From Myxococcus stipitatus DSM 14675 (lineage in GTDB: Bacteria; Myxococcota; Myxococcia; Myxococcales; Myxococcaceae), in assembly GCF_000331735.1 (NCBI RefSeq), contig NC_020126.1, forward strand, positions 5,350,501 through 5,414,500: DNA of 64,000 nucleotides, in the 5' to 3' direction. Below the pieces are notes generated by a model, which was not told the origin of the DNA, made no database searches, and saw only the letters and a list, made by a program, of their open reading frames with translations. The first letter of the stretch is position 1; every line of letters starts with the position of its first letter. Made by a program: the position numbers and the translations under genes. Below, in pieces: positions 12,397-20,759 of the stretch.

Positions 12397-13374
12397 TCAG
12401 GGGCGCAAGATAGCGTCAGCCGGGACGGAACGCCCGGCCCTCTCGCTCTCGCGCTGCCGCGCCGCTCGGGTCAGCGCCGCGGACAGGCCCACCACCACCA
12501 TCACCAGCGGCACCGCGCACAGCAGGTCCGTGGCGTAGTGGAAGCGCCCGGCCAGCGTCGCGATGATGAGGCCGATGCCCGGGAGCAACATGACCCAGAA
12601 CAGCTTCCGCGAGAACCGCCACGCGTAGAAGAGCACCACCAGCGTGGTGCCCGTGTGCCCTGACGGGAAGCAGTCTCGCGCGAACGGCGGGCGCCGCATC
12701 AGCGAGTCGAGCAACGGCGTCAGCGTGCCCTGCAGCGGCCCGGAGAACGAGTCGATGAGGAAGTAGCGCGGCCCCACCGCTGGCACCAGCGAGTAGGCGG
12801 AGTAGTTCAGGATGAAGAGCAGCCCCAGCCCCAGCAGGTACTCGTCGAACTCCGCCGAAGCGGAGGTCCGCCCCCGGGCGTACAGCCCGAACCCCAGCAC
12901 CAGCGGCCAGACGAAGTGGCCGTAGTAGCAGATCATCAGCACGTCGTTGAGCCACGGAGGAACGACGTGCGCGAGCACCACCGACGCCTGGAACCCGAAG
13001 ATGCGCTGGTCCGCGGCCACGAGCTGCGCGTCGCGGAGGAAGGGATTGAGCGTGTCGACCACGGGCGTGAGCCAGCCGTGGGTGAGCACCGCCACCGGGA
13101 GCAGCCAGAAGTCCGCGACGACGCGCAGCAGCCGGTTCCGAGGGAAGTACGACTCCAGGGTCCGCAGGACCAGCGGGCCCGCGGCCATGAAGGCGAAGAG
13201 GCCCGCACAGTTGAGCGAGTCAGGGGCCCATCGCCCCGGCCCCAGCAGCACCAGGGCCGCGATGGAGCAGGCGGCCACGATGATGAGGTCCACCGCGTTC
13301 AGTCGAACCAGAGCCTCCCGGGCCCCCTTCGCCGGGACGGAGCCACGCGGACTTTGAAAGGTCACGAGACTCAC
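12397..13374 (-). CDS. PAP2/Aur1-like integral membrane phosphatase or phosphotransferase
   Basis: 325 aa with at least six transmembrane helices. PAP2 motifs: CFPSGHTG (motif 2, His) and AGRFHYATDLL (motif 3, His and Asp nucleophile relay). Upstream, YYGHFVWPLVLG and LVPAVGPRYF match the Aur1/inositolphosphotransferase-like branch of the superfamily. GTG 13374 overlaps the stop of the MMPL gene (GTGA), so it is translationally coupled to a lipid exporter. This exporter is divergent from a ceramide-type operon, so a head-group transfer or lipid phosphatase role on sphingolipids is attractive. This is an inference. Confidence 0.85.
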   Translation of the reverse strand: MSLVTFQSPRGSVPAKGAREALVRLNAVDLIIVAACSIAALVLLGPGRWAPDSLNCAGLFAFMAAGPLVLRTLESYFPRNRLLRVVADFWLLPVAVLTHGWLTPVVDTLNPFLRDAQLVAADQRIFGFQASVVLAHVVPPWLNDVLMICYYGHFVWPLVLGFGLYARGRTSASAEFDEYLLGLGLLFILNYSAYSLVPAVGPRYFLIDSFSGPLQGTLTPLLDSLMRRPPFARDCFPSGHTGTTLVVLFYAWRFSRKLFWVMLLPGIGLIIATLAGRFHYATDLLCAVPLVMVVVGLSAALTRAARQRESERAGRSVPADAILRP

Positions 13375-15878
13375 GCCGATTTCCGCTCCCCCGATGACTC
13401 GGCCTTCGCGCCGGCCACTTCGAGCTCCAGACTCTGGACGACGGTACCCTCCCGCCCGGCCGACCCCTTTCTCCCCTTCCAGCGCTCCAGGAGAGCAAGC
13501 AGTGCGGGGAAGAAGACCGTGGTCCCCAAGAAGGTGCACACGACCCCGAGCAGCGCAATCTGTCCGATGCTGCGCAGCCCCTGGTGGTTGGCGACCAGCA
13601 GCGCTCCGTAGCCCGCCGCGTTCGACAGGGTGGCCACCACGGCCGCCAGCCCCGTGTGCCGCACCACCTTGCCGAGCGAGCCGGGGCCCTCCTCCTCGTA
13701 CCGGTGGTACAGGTGGATGGAGTTGTCCACCGCGATGGCCAGCAGGTTCGGCAGCACCACCGCGTTGATGAAATTCAGTTGCACGTCGAAAAGATACATG
13801 CCGCCCGCCAGGCATGTCATGCCCAGGAACAGCGGCCCCGTCACCAGCAGCGCCCGCTTCAAGCTGCGCAGGCTGATGAGGATGACCCCGAACACCACCG
13901 CGGCGGCGGACCACAGGATGAGCGGGCCATCTCCTCGCACCAGGGCGAAGATGCGCGCGGCGATGCGGTTGCTGTCCAGCACGGACATGTCCACGCCCCG
14001 CGCCGTCGCCGCCTCCACCACCTGGTCAATCTGCGCGGCCCACCGCTTGAGGTCCTCGGTGTCGTAGTTGGACACCGACGGGAACAGCAGCAGGAAGGTC
14101 CCCTTGCCGTCGGTCGCCTCGAAGCGGCGGCGGACCTCCACCGGCAACGCGTCCAGCCCATAGGGCTTGGCGTCCACCATGCGCTGGAAGTCCTTCAGGC
14201 GAGGCTCCTCCTGCACGGACTCGGGCAGCCCCTGGAGCAGCGTGCGGATGCCGGAGATCTCCACCTCCCGGCGCTTCAGGTCCCCAGGCACCAGGTCGTT
14301 CAGCGACGTGGTGCGGAGGAACACGGAGTCAGCGCCATTGCGCTTCTTCACCTCCGCGATGATCTCCTCCACCTTCGCCGCCTGGGCCAGGTCGTCGACC
14401 AGGAAGATGGCGGGATTGAGCGGCTGCCCGAGCTGCGCGGTGACATGGTCGTCCAGCCGCGAGGCCGGCGAGTCACCCTTCAGCTTGCGCATGTCCGTCT
14501 CGAAGCCCAACCGAGGCGCGATGGCCACCGAGAACCCGGCGAGCCCCACCACCACCAGCGCGATCAGCGCGATGACCGGCGTGGGCCACCGCTTCCACTG
14601 GCGCTCCGGAGCCGAGGGCGCGGCCTGGACCTCGGCCGCCGCGGCGGGAGCATCCTCCTTGCGCGCGGGACGGAGCCGCTCGGCGATGGCGAGCAGCGAG
14701 GGCCCCAGGCCATACGCCGCCAGCACCGCGAGCAGCACCCCCAGGCCCGCGAGGAAGCCGAACTGGTTGAAGGCGTGGAACTGCGCCAGCAAGAGCACGA
14801 AGAAGGCCGCCGCGTTCGTCACCGCCGAGGTGAGCGCGCCGCTGAAGGTGCCACCCACGGCCATGGCCAGCGCGTCGCGGGACGAGCGCGTCCTCCGCTC
14901 CTCCCAGTAGCGCATGCACAGGTGCACGCCGTACTCGATGCCCAGGCCGATGAGGATGGCCACCAGGAAGCCCGTCACCACGTTGAGGTGGCCGATGGCG
15001 AGCCAGGCGACGCCGAACGTCACCACCAGTCCCACCATCACCGGCACCCCCACCACCAGCAGCGCGGAGACGCGCCGGGTGGCCAGCAGGATGAGCCCCA
15101 CCGCGATGAGCGCCGACAGCAGGCCCGAACGCGAGAGGTCCTGGCGCATCACCGCGTCTTCCTCGATGCGGTTCTGGAAGTTGCCCGTCGCCTCCAGCTT
15201 CACGGCCGGGAAGCGCTCCGAGGCGAGCGTCCGTCCCGTCCCCATCGCCAGCTCCACGAAGCGGCGCGCGAAGTCCAGATCGCCCGCCGTCCCCATGGGC
15301 TTCACCATGAGGTAGACCTCCGTACCGTCCGCGTTGGCCAGGTGCTCCCGCATGGACACGTCGGGCGAGTGCTTGCGGGCAATCTCGTCGAAGGTGGGCG
15401 GCGGAGGGGTGGCTCCCAGATCGATGTAGAAGGGGTTCGCCTGCTGCCGCTCGTAACGAACCCGTGCCGTCAGGTCCTCACGCAGCTGGGTCAGCTTTTC
15501 CACTGGCAGTAGCAGCAGGCCGTGGCGCTGGAAGAACTCCACATCGTAGCTGTGCTCGACGTAGCGGACCTCGGGGAGGGCTTCCAGGCGAGCTTGAAGC
15601 TCTTTCGCGTAAGCCTTGAGCCGCTCCGGCGTGTCTCCCTTCGCCAGGATGACGAGGTACCCGTCCCCGCCTGCCTTCTGTGACACGCGTGTCAGATCTT
15701 GAACTTCCCGGGCGCCCTGCGGCAGCAGCTCGACAAAAGAGCCGCGAAACTCCAACCGCGACGCCAGCGCCATACCTCCGATGGACAGCAATACGGAGAC
15801 CAGCAGCACGTACCAGGGCCGGGAGACCGCCGTCTGGATGAAGCCTTCGAACAACCGTTGCCGCAGAGACCTGGCCAC
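13371..15878 (-). CDS. MMPL/RND-superfamily exporter (hopanoid/lipid transporter type)
   Basis: About 835 aa with the duplicated RND plan: one N-terminal helix, a large periplasmic domain (residues ~60-250), five helices, a cytoplasmic linker rich in Ala/Pro, then the same again. The membrane halves show ILIGLGIEYGVHLCMRYWEE and LLAIAVDNSIHLYHRYEEE, typical of COG1033/HpnN-like MMPL proteins rather than drug pumps. GTG 15878 follows GAGGAG at ideal spacing; an ATG 45 bases upstream is the alternative. Divergent from spt. Likely moves a lipid across the envelope. Confidence 0.88.
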   Translation of the reverse strand: MARSLRQRLFEGFIQTAVSRPWYVLLVSVLLSIGGMALASRLEFRGSFVELLPQGAREVQDLTRVSQKAGGDGYLVILAKGDTPERLKAYAKELQARLEALPEVRYVEHSYDVEFFQRHGLLLLPVEKLTQLREDLTARVRYERQQANPFYIDLGATPPPPTFDEIARKHSPDVSMREHLANADGTEVYLMVKPMGTAGDLDFARRFVELAMGTGRTLASERFPAVKLEATGNFQNRIEEDAVMRQDLSRSGLLSALIAVGLILLATRRVSALLVVGVPVMVGLVVTFGVAWLAIGHLNVVTGFLVAILIGLGIEYGVHLCMRYWEERRTRSSRDALAMAVGGTFSGALTSAVTNAAAFFVLLLAQFHAFNQFGFLAGLGVLLAVLAAYGLGPSLLAIAERLRPARKEDAPAAAAEVQAAPSAPERQWKRWPTPVIALIALVVVGLAGFSVAIAPRLGFETDMRKLKGDSPASRLDDHVTAQLGQPLNPAIFLVDDLAQAAKVEEIIAEVKKRNGADSVFLRTTSLNDLVPGDLKRREVEISGIRTLLQGLPESVQEEPRLKDFQRMVDAKPYGLDALPVEVRRRFEATDGKGTFLLLFPSVSNYDTEDLKRWAAQIDQVVEAATARGVDMSVLDSNRIAARIFALVRGDGPLILWSAAAVVFGVILISLRSLKRALLVTGPLFLGMTCLAGGMYLFDVQLNFINAVVLPNLLAIAVDNSIHLYHRYEEEGPGSLGKVVRHTGLAAVVATLSNAAGYGALLVANHQGLRSIGQIALLGVVCTFLGTTVFFPALLALLERWKGRKGSAGREGTVVQSLELEVAGAKAESSGERKSA

Positions 15879-15952
15879 CGTCCACTCCTCGATAAACGCC
15901 GGGCCTAGCAAGTTCCCGGCCAAGCGTAGCCCCTGGAAACAACGGACAGCCC

Positions 15953-15972
15953 CTTCCAGTATTGACTGGAAG
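15953..15972. promoter_or_regulatory. Perfect palindromic candidate operator
   Basis: CTTCCAGT-ATTG-ACTGGAAG: 8-bp perfect arms and a 4-base centre, 75-95 bases before the exporter start and ~100 bases before the spt -35 box. With no T-tract and a divergent setting, an operator is likelier than a terminator. Confidence 0.45.
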
Positions 15973-16069
15973 ACGATGTGGGTCGGCGGGGTGCCACCAA
16001 TGCCACGGTGCTGTCAAGCAGCGGAGGACAGCGGCACTCTTGCCCGGGCTTCAAGCAACAGTCGGCGCC

Positions 16070-16098
16070 TTGACACTGCCCCTCCGCCTCTTTATTCA
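16070..16098 (+). promoter_or_regulatory. Candidate sigma-70-type promoter for the spt operon
   Basis: TTGACA at 16070-16075, a 17-base spacer, and TATTCA at 16093-16098. The -35 is a perfect consensus and the -10 keeps TAT. The leader to the spt ATG would be about 140 bases. Confidence 0.45.
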
Positions 16099-16244
16099 CG
16101 GCCCCGCGTCCCCCGTGGGAGGTCGCCGGACGCATGGTTGCCCCCGGCTCGGAACGAGCCCTGCATGGTGAGCGGCGACCTGGTTTCGCATCCGCCCGAG
16201 AGGCGACAAATCCTCCCCCGACGCAGACTCAAAGAAAGACCACC

Positions 16245-17792
16245 ATGAGCGACGTCTTCGACAAGTGCAGCAACTGGAAGGACTACCGCATCGCGAAGGC
16301 CACCGGCCTCTACCCGTATTTCCGCGTCATCGAGGCGTCTCACGGCGCCACCGAGGTGGAGATCGAAGGCAAGCGGGTGATCATGGTCGGCTCCAACAAC
16401 TATCTCGGACTCTCCTCTGACCCGCGCGTCAAGGAAGCCGCCATCAAGGCGACCGAGAAGTTCGGGACGACGTGTTCGGGTTCGAGATTGCTCAACGGCA
16501 CGCTCGCGCTCCATGAGGAACTGGAGGGGCGGCTCGCCAAATTCCTCAACCGCGAATCCGCCATCGTCATCTCCACCGGATTCCAGACCAACCTGGCGCT
16601 GGCCTCCATCCTGGGCCGACACGACATCGTCTTCAGCGACCGGGCCAACCACGCGTCGCTGGTCGACGGCATCCGTCTGTCCTTCGCGACCGAGCGCAAG
16701 TTCCGCCACAACGACATGGACCACCTGGAGCAGTTGCTCTCCCAGGCGGATCCCGGCGCGGGGAAGATCATCATCACCGACGGCGTGTTCTCCATGGAGG
16801 GAGACGTCTGCAACCTGCCGCGCATCGCGGAGCTGGCGAAGCAGTACAACGCCCGGGTGATGACGGATGACGCCCACGCCATGGGCGTGCTGGGCGACAA
16901 GGGCCGCGGCACCTCGGAGTACTTCGGCCTGGAGAAGGAGACGGACCTCGTCATGGGGACGTTCTCCAAGAGCTTCGCGTCCCTGGGCGGCGTGCTCGCG
17001 GGTCCCTTCGACGTCATCAACTACATCCGCCACAAGTCGCGCTCGGTCATCTTCTCCGCGTCCATGACGCCGGCATCCATCGCCTCGGCGCTCAAGGCGC
17101 TGGAGATCATCGAGGCGGAGCCCCAGCGTCGCGCCCGGCTGCTCGACATCGCCGAGAAGATGCACAACGGCTTCCGCGCCATGGGCTTTGACACCGGCGT
17201 GTCCGTGACGCCCGTCGTTCCGGTCCACATCGGCGACCAGGTGAAGTGTTTCCGCTTCTGGCGCGCGCTGCACGAGGCGGGCGTCTTCGCCAACCCGGTC
17301 ATCCCCCCGGCGGTCGAGGCGGGCCACGCGCTCATCCGCACGTCGTTCATGGCCACGCACACGGACGCGCAGCTGGACCGCGTGCTGGACACCTTCGAGA
17401 CCATCGGCCGGAAGCTGGGCGTGATTCCGGAGACGCGTCCCACGGTGTACGAGCCTGTGCAGATTGCCCGGCCGGGCACGTCGGTGCGCTCCAACAAGGC
17501 GAGCGACAAGTGGGCGGCGGGCTCCGCGGGCCTGCTCGCGGACAAGGGCGGCCTCACGCTGGATCAGCTCTCTCGCATGTCGTCGCGCGAGATGGCCGGC
17601 AAGCTCTTCGACGCGGTGGAGCAGCTCACCTGGCGAGCGGCCAACCTCCAGCCCGAGGACCTGCGCCAGCTGCGCGCGGCGCCCATGAAGCTGTGGGAGA
17701 AGCGCGGCGAGATTCCCGGCCTCCTGCTGGAGAAGGGCGCCAACTTCTTCCTGCGCAACGGCACCGACGGCAACTCCGCCGAGAGGACCTGA
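16245..17792 (+). CDS. spt: Serine palmitoyltransferase-like alpha-oxoamine synthase
   Basis: PLP enzyme that condenses serine with an acyl-CoA to 3-ketosphinganine, the first step of sphingolipid synthesis. 515 aa. Landmarks: GSNNYLGLS, the substrate-anchoring SGSRLLNGTLALHEELE, DDAHAMGVLG (Asp and His that hold PLP), and the lysine in GTFSKSFASLGG. Residues ~1-410 are the standard domain; about 100 extra residues follow (from ~410), a helical, charged extension unlike KBL/BioF. The start ATG 16245 gives MSDVFDKC. Next genes are a GNAT-like acyltransferase and an epimerase, the trio known for bacterial ceramide synthesis, which favours Spt over KBL or BioF. Confidence 0.85.
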   Translation: MSDVFDKCSNWKDYRIAKATGLYPYFRVIEASHGATEVEIEGKRVIMVGSNNYLGLSSDPRVKEAAIKATEKFGTTCSGSRLLNGTLALHEELEGRLAKFLNRESAIVISTGFQTNLALASILGRHDIVFSDRANHASLVDGIRLSFATERKFRHNDMDHLEQLLSQADPGAGKIIITDGVFSMEGDVCNLPRIAELAKQYNARVMTDDAHAMGVLGDKGRGTSEYFGLEKETDLVMGTFSKSFASLGGVLAGPFDVINYIRHKSRSVIFSASMTPASIASALKALEIIEAEPQRRARLLDIAEKMHNGFRAMGFDTGVSVTPVVPVHIGDQVKCFRFWRALHEAGVFANPVIPPAVEAGHALIRTSFMATHTDAQLDRVLDTFETIGRKLGVIPETRPTVYEPVQIARPGTSVRSNKASDKWAAGSAGLLADKGGLTLDQLSRMSSREMAGKLFDAVEQLTWRAANLQPEDLRQLRAAPMKLWEKRGEIPGLLLEKGANFFLRNGTDGNSAERT

Positions 17793-17799
17793 GCCACTT

Positions 17800-18981
17800 A
17801 TGGCCCTACCCGCCGAGCCCCCCGCAGCACAGCCTTCCCTTCCTCCCCTCGCCCCGGATGTCCTCGTGACGCCGGTGCGGGACGCCGCGTCGCGGATGGC
17901 CTTCATCCGCTTCCCGGCCTCGCTCTACGCGGGAGATCCGAACTGGGTTCCCCCGCTGGAGATGGAGCGCAAGGACTTCCTCGACCCGAAGAAGAACCCC
18001 TTCTTCGAGTACGGGGAGGTGGAGCTGTTCCTCGCGCGCCGGGGGCAGGAGGTGGTGGGACGCATCGCCGCCATCCGCAATCCGCGCCACCAGGAGATTC
18101 ACGGCACGAAGGAGGGCTTCTTCGGCCTCTTCGAGTGCGTGAATGACGGGGGCGTCACGCGCATGCTGCTCGAGGCCGCGGGGGCCTGGCTCAAGGAGCG
18201 GGGCCTGGACGCCATGCTGGGGCCGGCCAACTTCTCGTCCAACCAGGACTGGGGGTTGCTCGTCGAGGGCTACGACACGCCTCCGGCCATCATGATGCCG
18301 TACAACCCGCCGTACTACGCGACGCTGCTGGAGTCGTGCGGGTTGGTGAAGGCGAAGGACCTCTTCGCATTCGAGCTGTCCGCCTCCGCGGAGCCGCCCG
18401 AGAAGGTGGTTCGCATCGCGGAGAAGATGCGCCAGCGCGAGGGCATCACCGTGCGCGCGGTGAACCTCAAGGACTTCGCCAACGAGGTCGAGCGCATCCG
18501 CGACATCTACAACTCCGCATGGGAGAAGAACTGGGGCTTCGTGCCCTTCACGGACCGGGAGTTCGACCACCTGGCCAAGGACATGAAGGCCATCGTCCGG
18601 CCGGAGCTGGTGCTCATCGCCGAGGTGAAGGGCGAGCCCGTGGCCTTCTCCATGACGTTGCCGGACGCCAACCAGGCCCTCAAGGCGGCCAACGGACGGC
18701 TGACGACGTTCGGTCTCCCCATCGGCCTGGTGAAGCTGGTGCTGGCCTCGCGCCGCATCGACCGGCTGCGCCTCATCACCCTCGGCATCAAGGAGGGCTA
18801 CCGGCGCCGGGGCCTGGACGCCATTCTCTACCTGGACACGCTGCGCACCGCGCACCAGCTCGGCTATTCGGGCGGTGAGATCTCCTGGACGCTCGAGGAC
18901 AACCACCTCGTCAACCGCGCCATCGAGTCGATGGGCGGCAAGCGCTCCAAGGCGTACCGCATCTACCAGCGCCCGCTGTAA
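17800..18981 (+). CDS. GNAT-fold acyltransferase, candidate bacterial ceramide synthase
   Basis: 393 aa, related to YghO-like proteins. The N-terminal half carries FIRFPASLYAGDPNWVPPL and GPANFSSNQDWGLLVEG; the C-terminal half ends in a GNAT-like region with ITLGIKEGYRRRGLDA (CoA-pyrophosphate loop) and SWTLEDNHLVNRAIESMGG. It starts seven bases after spt. In Caulobacter a GNAT-type protein encoded near spt acylates the sphingoid base to give ceramide; the gene order here supports the same role. The function is by analogy, the fold by sequence. Confidence 0.75.
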   Translation: MALPAEPPAAQPSLPPLAPDVLVTPVRDAASRMAFIRFPASLYAGDPNWVPPLEMERKDFLDPKKNPFFEYGEVELFLARRGQEVVGRIAAIRNPRHQEIHGTKEGFFGLFECVNDGGVTRMLLEAAGAWLKERGLDAMLGPANFSSNQDWGLLVEGYDTPPAIMMPYNPPYYATLLESCGLVKAKDLFAFELSASAEPPEKVVRIAEKMRQREGITVRAVNLKDFANEVERIRDIYNSAWEKNWGFVPFTDREFDHLAKDMKAIVRPELVLIAEVKGEPVAFSMTLPDANQALKAANGRLTTFGLPIGLVKLVLASRRIDRLRLITLGIKEGYRRRGLDAILYLDTLRTAHQLGYSGGEISWTLEDNHLVNRAIESMGGKRSKAYRIYQRPL

Positions 18982-18999
18982 TCCTCAGGGAGTCCTGTC

Positions 19000-20007
19000 G
19001 TGCGTTTCCTGCTGACCGGAGGCACCGGCTTCATCGGCCAGCGGCTCGCGAGCCGCATCATCGAGCGAGGCGACTCGCTCACCGCGCTCGTGCGCCCCAG
19101 CTCTCGGCGTGACGCCCTGGCGGCGCTCGGCGCGCAGTTCGCGGTGGGCGACCTCACGACGGGCGAAGGCCTGGCCGAGGCTGTCCGCGACGTCGACTGT
19201 GTCCTGCACCTGGCCGGAGTCACCAAGGCCCGGGAGCCCGCGGGCTACTTCGAGGGCAATGCGAACGGCACCCGCCGCGTCGCGGAGGCGATGGCCGCCC
19301 TCCCCCGCCCTCCCCGACTCGTCTACTGCTCGTCCCTGGCCGCCGCCGGGCCCTCCACGCCGCAGCGCCCTCGCCGCGAGGAGGACACTCCCGCGCCCGT
19401 CTCCACCTACGGCCGCAGCAAGCTGGGCGGCGAAGAGGCCGTGCGCGAGCTCGCGGACCGGGTGCCCTCCGTCATCGTCCGGCCCCCCATGGTCTACGGC
19501 CCGGGCGACGCGGAGTTCATCCCCTCCGTCATGCCCATGGCCCGAAGGGGCCTGGCGCTCAAGAGCGGCTTCGGCCCCAAGCGCTACTCCCTCATCCACG
19601 TGGATGACCTGAACACCACGCTGCTCGCCGCCGCCGAGCGAGGCCTCACGCTGGACAAGTCCGACCCGGCGCGAGGCGTCTACACCGTGTCCGACGGGCG
19701 CGAGTACACGTGGGAGGAGATCTGCGCCGCGGTGGCTCGAGCCATGGGCCGTAGGCCGCCCACCGTGCTGCCCATGCCGGACAGCCTGAGCTACCTCATC
19801 GGGCTCGGCTCCGAGGCCGTCGCGCGGCTCCGTGGCACCATCCCCATCCTCAACCGGGACAAGGTCCGGGAGATGACGTGCCCCTCGTGGACGTGCACCA
19901 CCGAGCGCGCGTCGCGTGAGCTGGGCTTCGCGCCCACCATTCCGCTGGACCGGGGACTCCTCGAGACGCTCGCGTCGTATCAAAGGGCCGCTCTCGCCCT
20001 GCCCTGA
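19000..20007 (+). CDS. NAD(P)-dependent epimerase/dehydratase, candidate ceramide reductase (CerR-like)
   Basis: Extended short-chain dehydrogenase, 335 aa. The Rossmann motif is LLTGGTGFIGQRLA at the N-terminus; the catalytic tyrosine and lysine are in STYGRSKLGGEEA, with a Ser in YCSSLAAAG. GTG 19000 follows AGGGAG at seven bases. It is the third gene of the spt operon, 18 bases after the acyltransferase. In Caulobacter the equivalent protein reduces the 3-keto group after acylation, so CerR-like is the best call; a sugar epimerase role is less likely here. Confidence 0.8.
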   Translation: MRFLLTGGTGFIGQRLASRIIERGDSLTALVRPSSRRDALAALGAQFAVGDLTTGEGLAEAVRDVDCVLHLAGVTKAREPAGYFEGNANGTRRVAEAMAALPRPPRLVYCSSLAAAGPSTPQRPRREEDTPAPVSTYGRSKLGGEEAVRELADRVPSVIVRPPMVYGPGDAEFIPSVMPMARRGLALKSGFGPKRYSLIHVDDLNTTLLAAAERGLTLDKSDPARGVYTVSDGREYTWEEICAAVARAMGRRPPTVLPMPDSLSYLIGLGSEAVARLRGTIPILNRDKVREMTCPSWTCTTERASRELGFAPTIPLDRGLLETLASYQRAALALP

Positions 20008-20015
20008 AACGCCGA

Positions 20016-20050
20016 AGGCCGAGGCCCCTCCTGAGAGGGAACCTCGGCCT
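20016..20050. terminator. Bidirectional hairpin terminator
   Basis: AGGCCGAGG (20016-20024) pairs with CCTCGGCCT (20042-20050), with an inner CCCTC/GAGGG stem closing a CTGA loop. Lies between the convergent spt operon and the MlaC-like gene. Confidence 0.65.
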
Positions 20051-20085
20051 GGGTGCTTCAGGGGTTCAGCGCGGAGAAGGCCCGC

Positions 20086-20706
20086 TCACTTCCCGGGGCC
20101 GGCGGAGCCACCCGTCGCGGAGGAGCCCTTCGCGGACTGCGCCGCGTTCTCCTTCTCGAGCTGTGCCCGCTTGGTCTTCAAGGTGGAGAGCAGCCCGTCG
20201 AAGCCCTTGGTGCCCAGCAGCTTCTGGAACTGACCCTTGTAGGTGTCCACGAGGGACACCTCATCCGTGACGACGTCGTAGATGCGCCAGTCCGCCTTCG
20301 CCGTCTGCTTGTACAAGCGGTAGTCGACGGGAATCTGGTCCTTCTTGAGGGTGAGCGTGGTGTTGACGGTCGCCTCGGTGCCCTCGACGGACTCCTTGCC
20401 GTACTTCACGTCCGCCTGGGCCTGGCCAATGGCCTTCTGGGCATAGGACGCACGCAGGAGCCCCGTCATCGTCTCGGAGAAGTCCTTGCGCTGAGCGGGC
20501 GTGAGGGACGTCCACGTCTTGTCACCCAGGGCGCGCTTCGCCAGCTCCTGGAAGTCGACGAACTTCTCGACGACGGTGGCGAGTGACTCGACGGTGGCGC
20601 CGGGGGCGTTGGCTGCTCGCTGGACATCCGCGTTCCCGGACTTGACGACAGTGAGGGGAGTGGGCGCCGCGGCAAGCAAGGTGGCGGCAAGCAGGGAAGC
20701 AATCAT
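20086..20706 (-). CDS. MlaC/Ttg2D-family periplasmic phospholipid-binding protein
   Basis: 206 aa. N-terminal signal peptide (MIASLLAATLLAAAPTP). The MlaC pattern is present: VEKFVDFQELAKRALG, LTPAQRKDFSETMTGLLRASY, and the WRIYDVVTDEVSLVDTYKGQF strand-helix end. The tail is Gly/Ser rich. MlaC carries lipid between an inner-membrane MlaFEDB complex and the outer membrane. Here it is about 21 kb from the mlaEFD-like genes and lies after tolC on the same strand, so it may serve the nearby sphingolipid locus or the remote Mla complex. Confidence 0.85.
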   Translation of the reverse strand: MIASLLAATLLAAAPTPLTVVKSGNADVQRAANAPGATVESLATVVEKFVDFQELAKRALGDKTWTSLTPAQRKDFSETMTGLLRASYAQKAIGQAQADVKYGKESVEGTEATVNTTLTLKKDQIPVDYRLYKQTAKADWRIYDVVTDEVSLVDTYKGQFQKLLGTKGFDGLLSTLKTKRAQLEKENAAQSAKGSSATGGSAGPGK

Positions 20707-20759
20707 GAGATTCGACTCCGTGAAGGAGGACGGTACAGCGGACAGACGCGAGGGCCCGA

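Larger units (their letters stand above)
15879..16244. other. Divergent intergenic region between exporter and spt operon
   Basis: 366 bases without a convincing gene. It holds a perfect 8-bp inverted repeat nearer the exporter and a TTGACA-type promoter facing spt. An open frame runs through part of it upstream of spt ATG, but it lacks a ribosome binding site and adds no recognised domain. Confidence 0.6.

Noticed and set aside
13584-15512. A long plus-strand frame over the MMPL exporter
   Set aside because: Antisense to a clear transporter with RND motifs; composition is typical of a shadow frame.
16134-16244. Longer N-terminus for the Spt-like protein
   Set aside because: The added residues are not family-like; ATG 16245 matches the normal start of the domain and the upstream bases hold the promoter leader.
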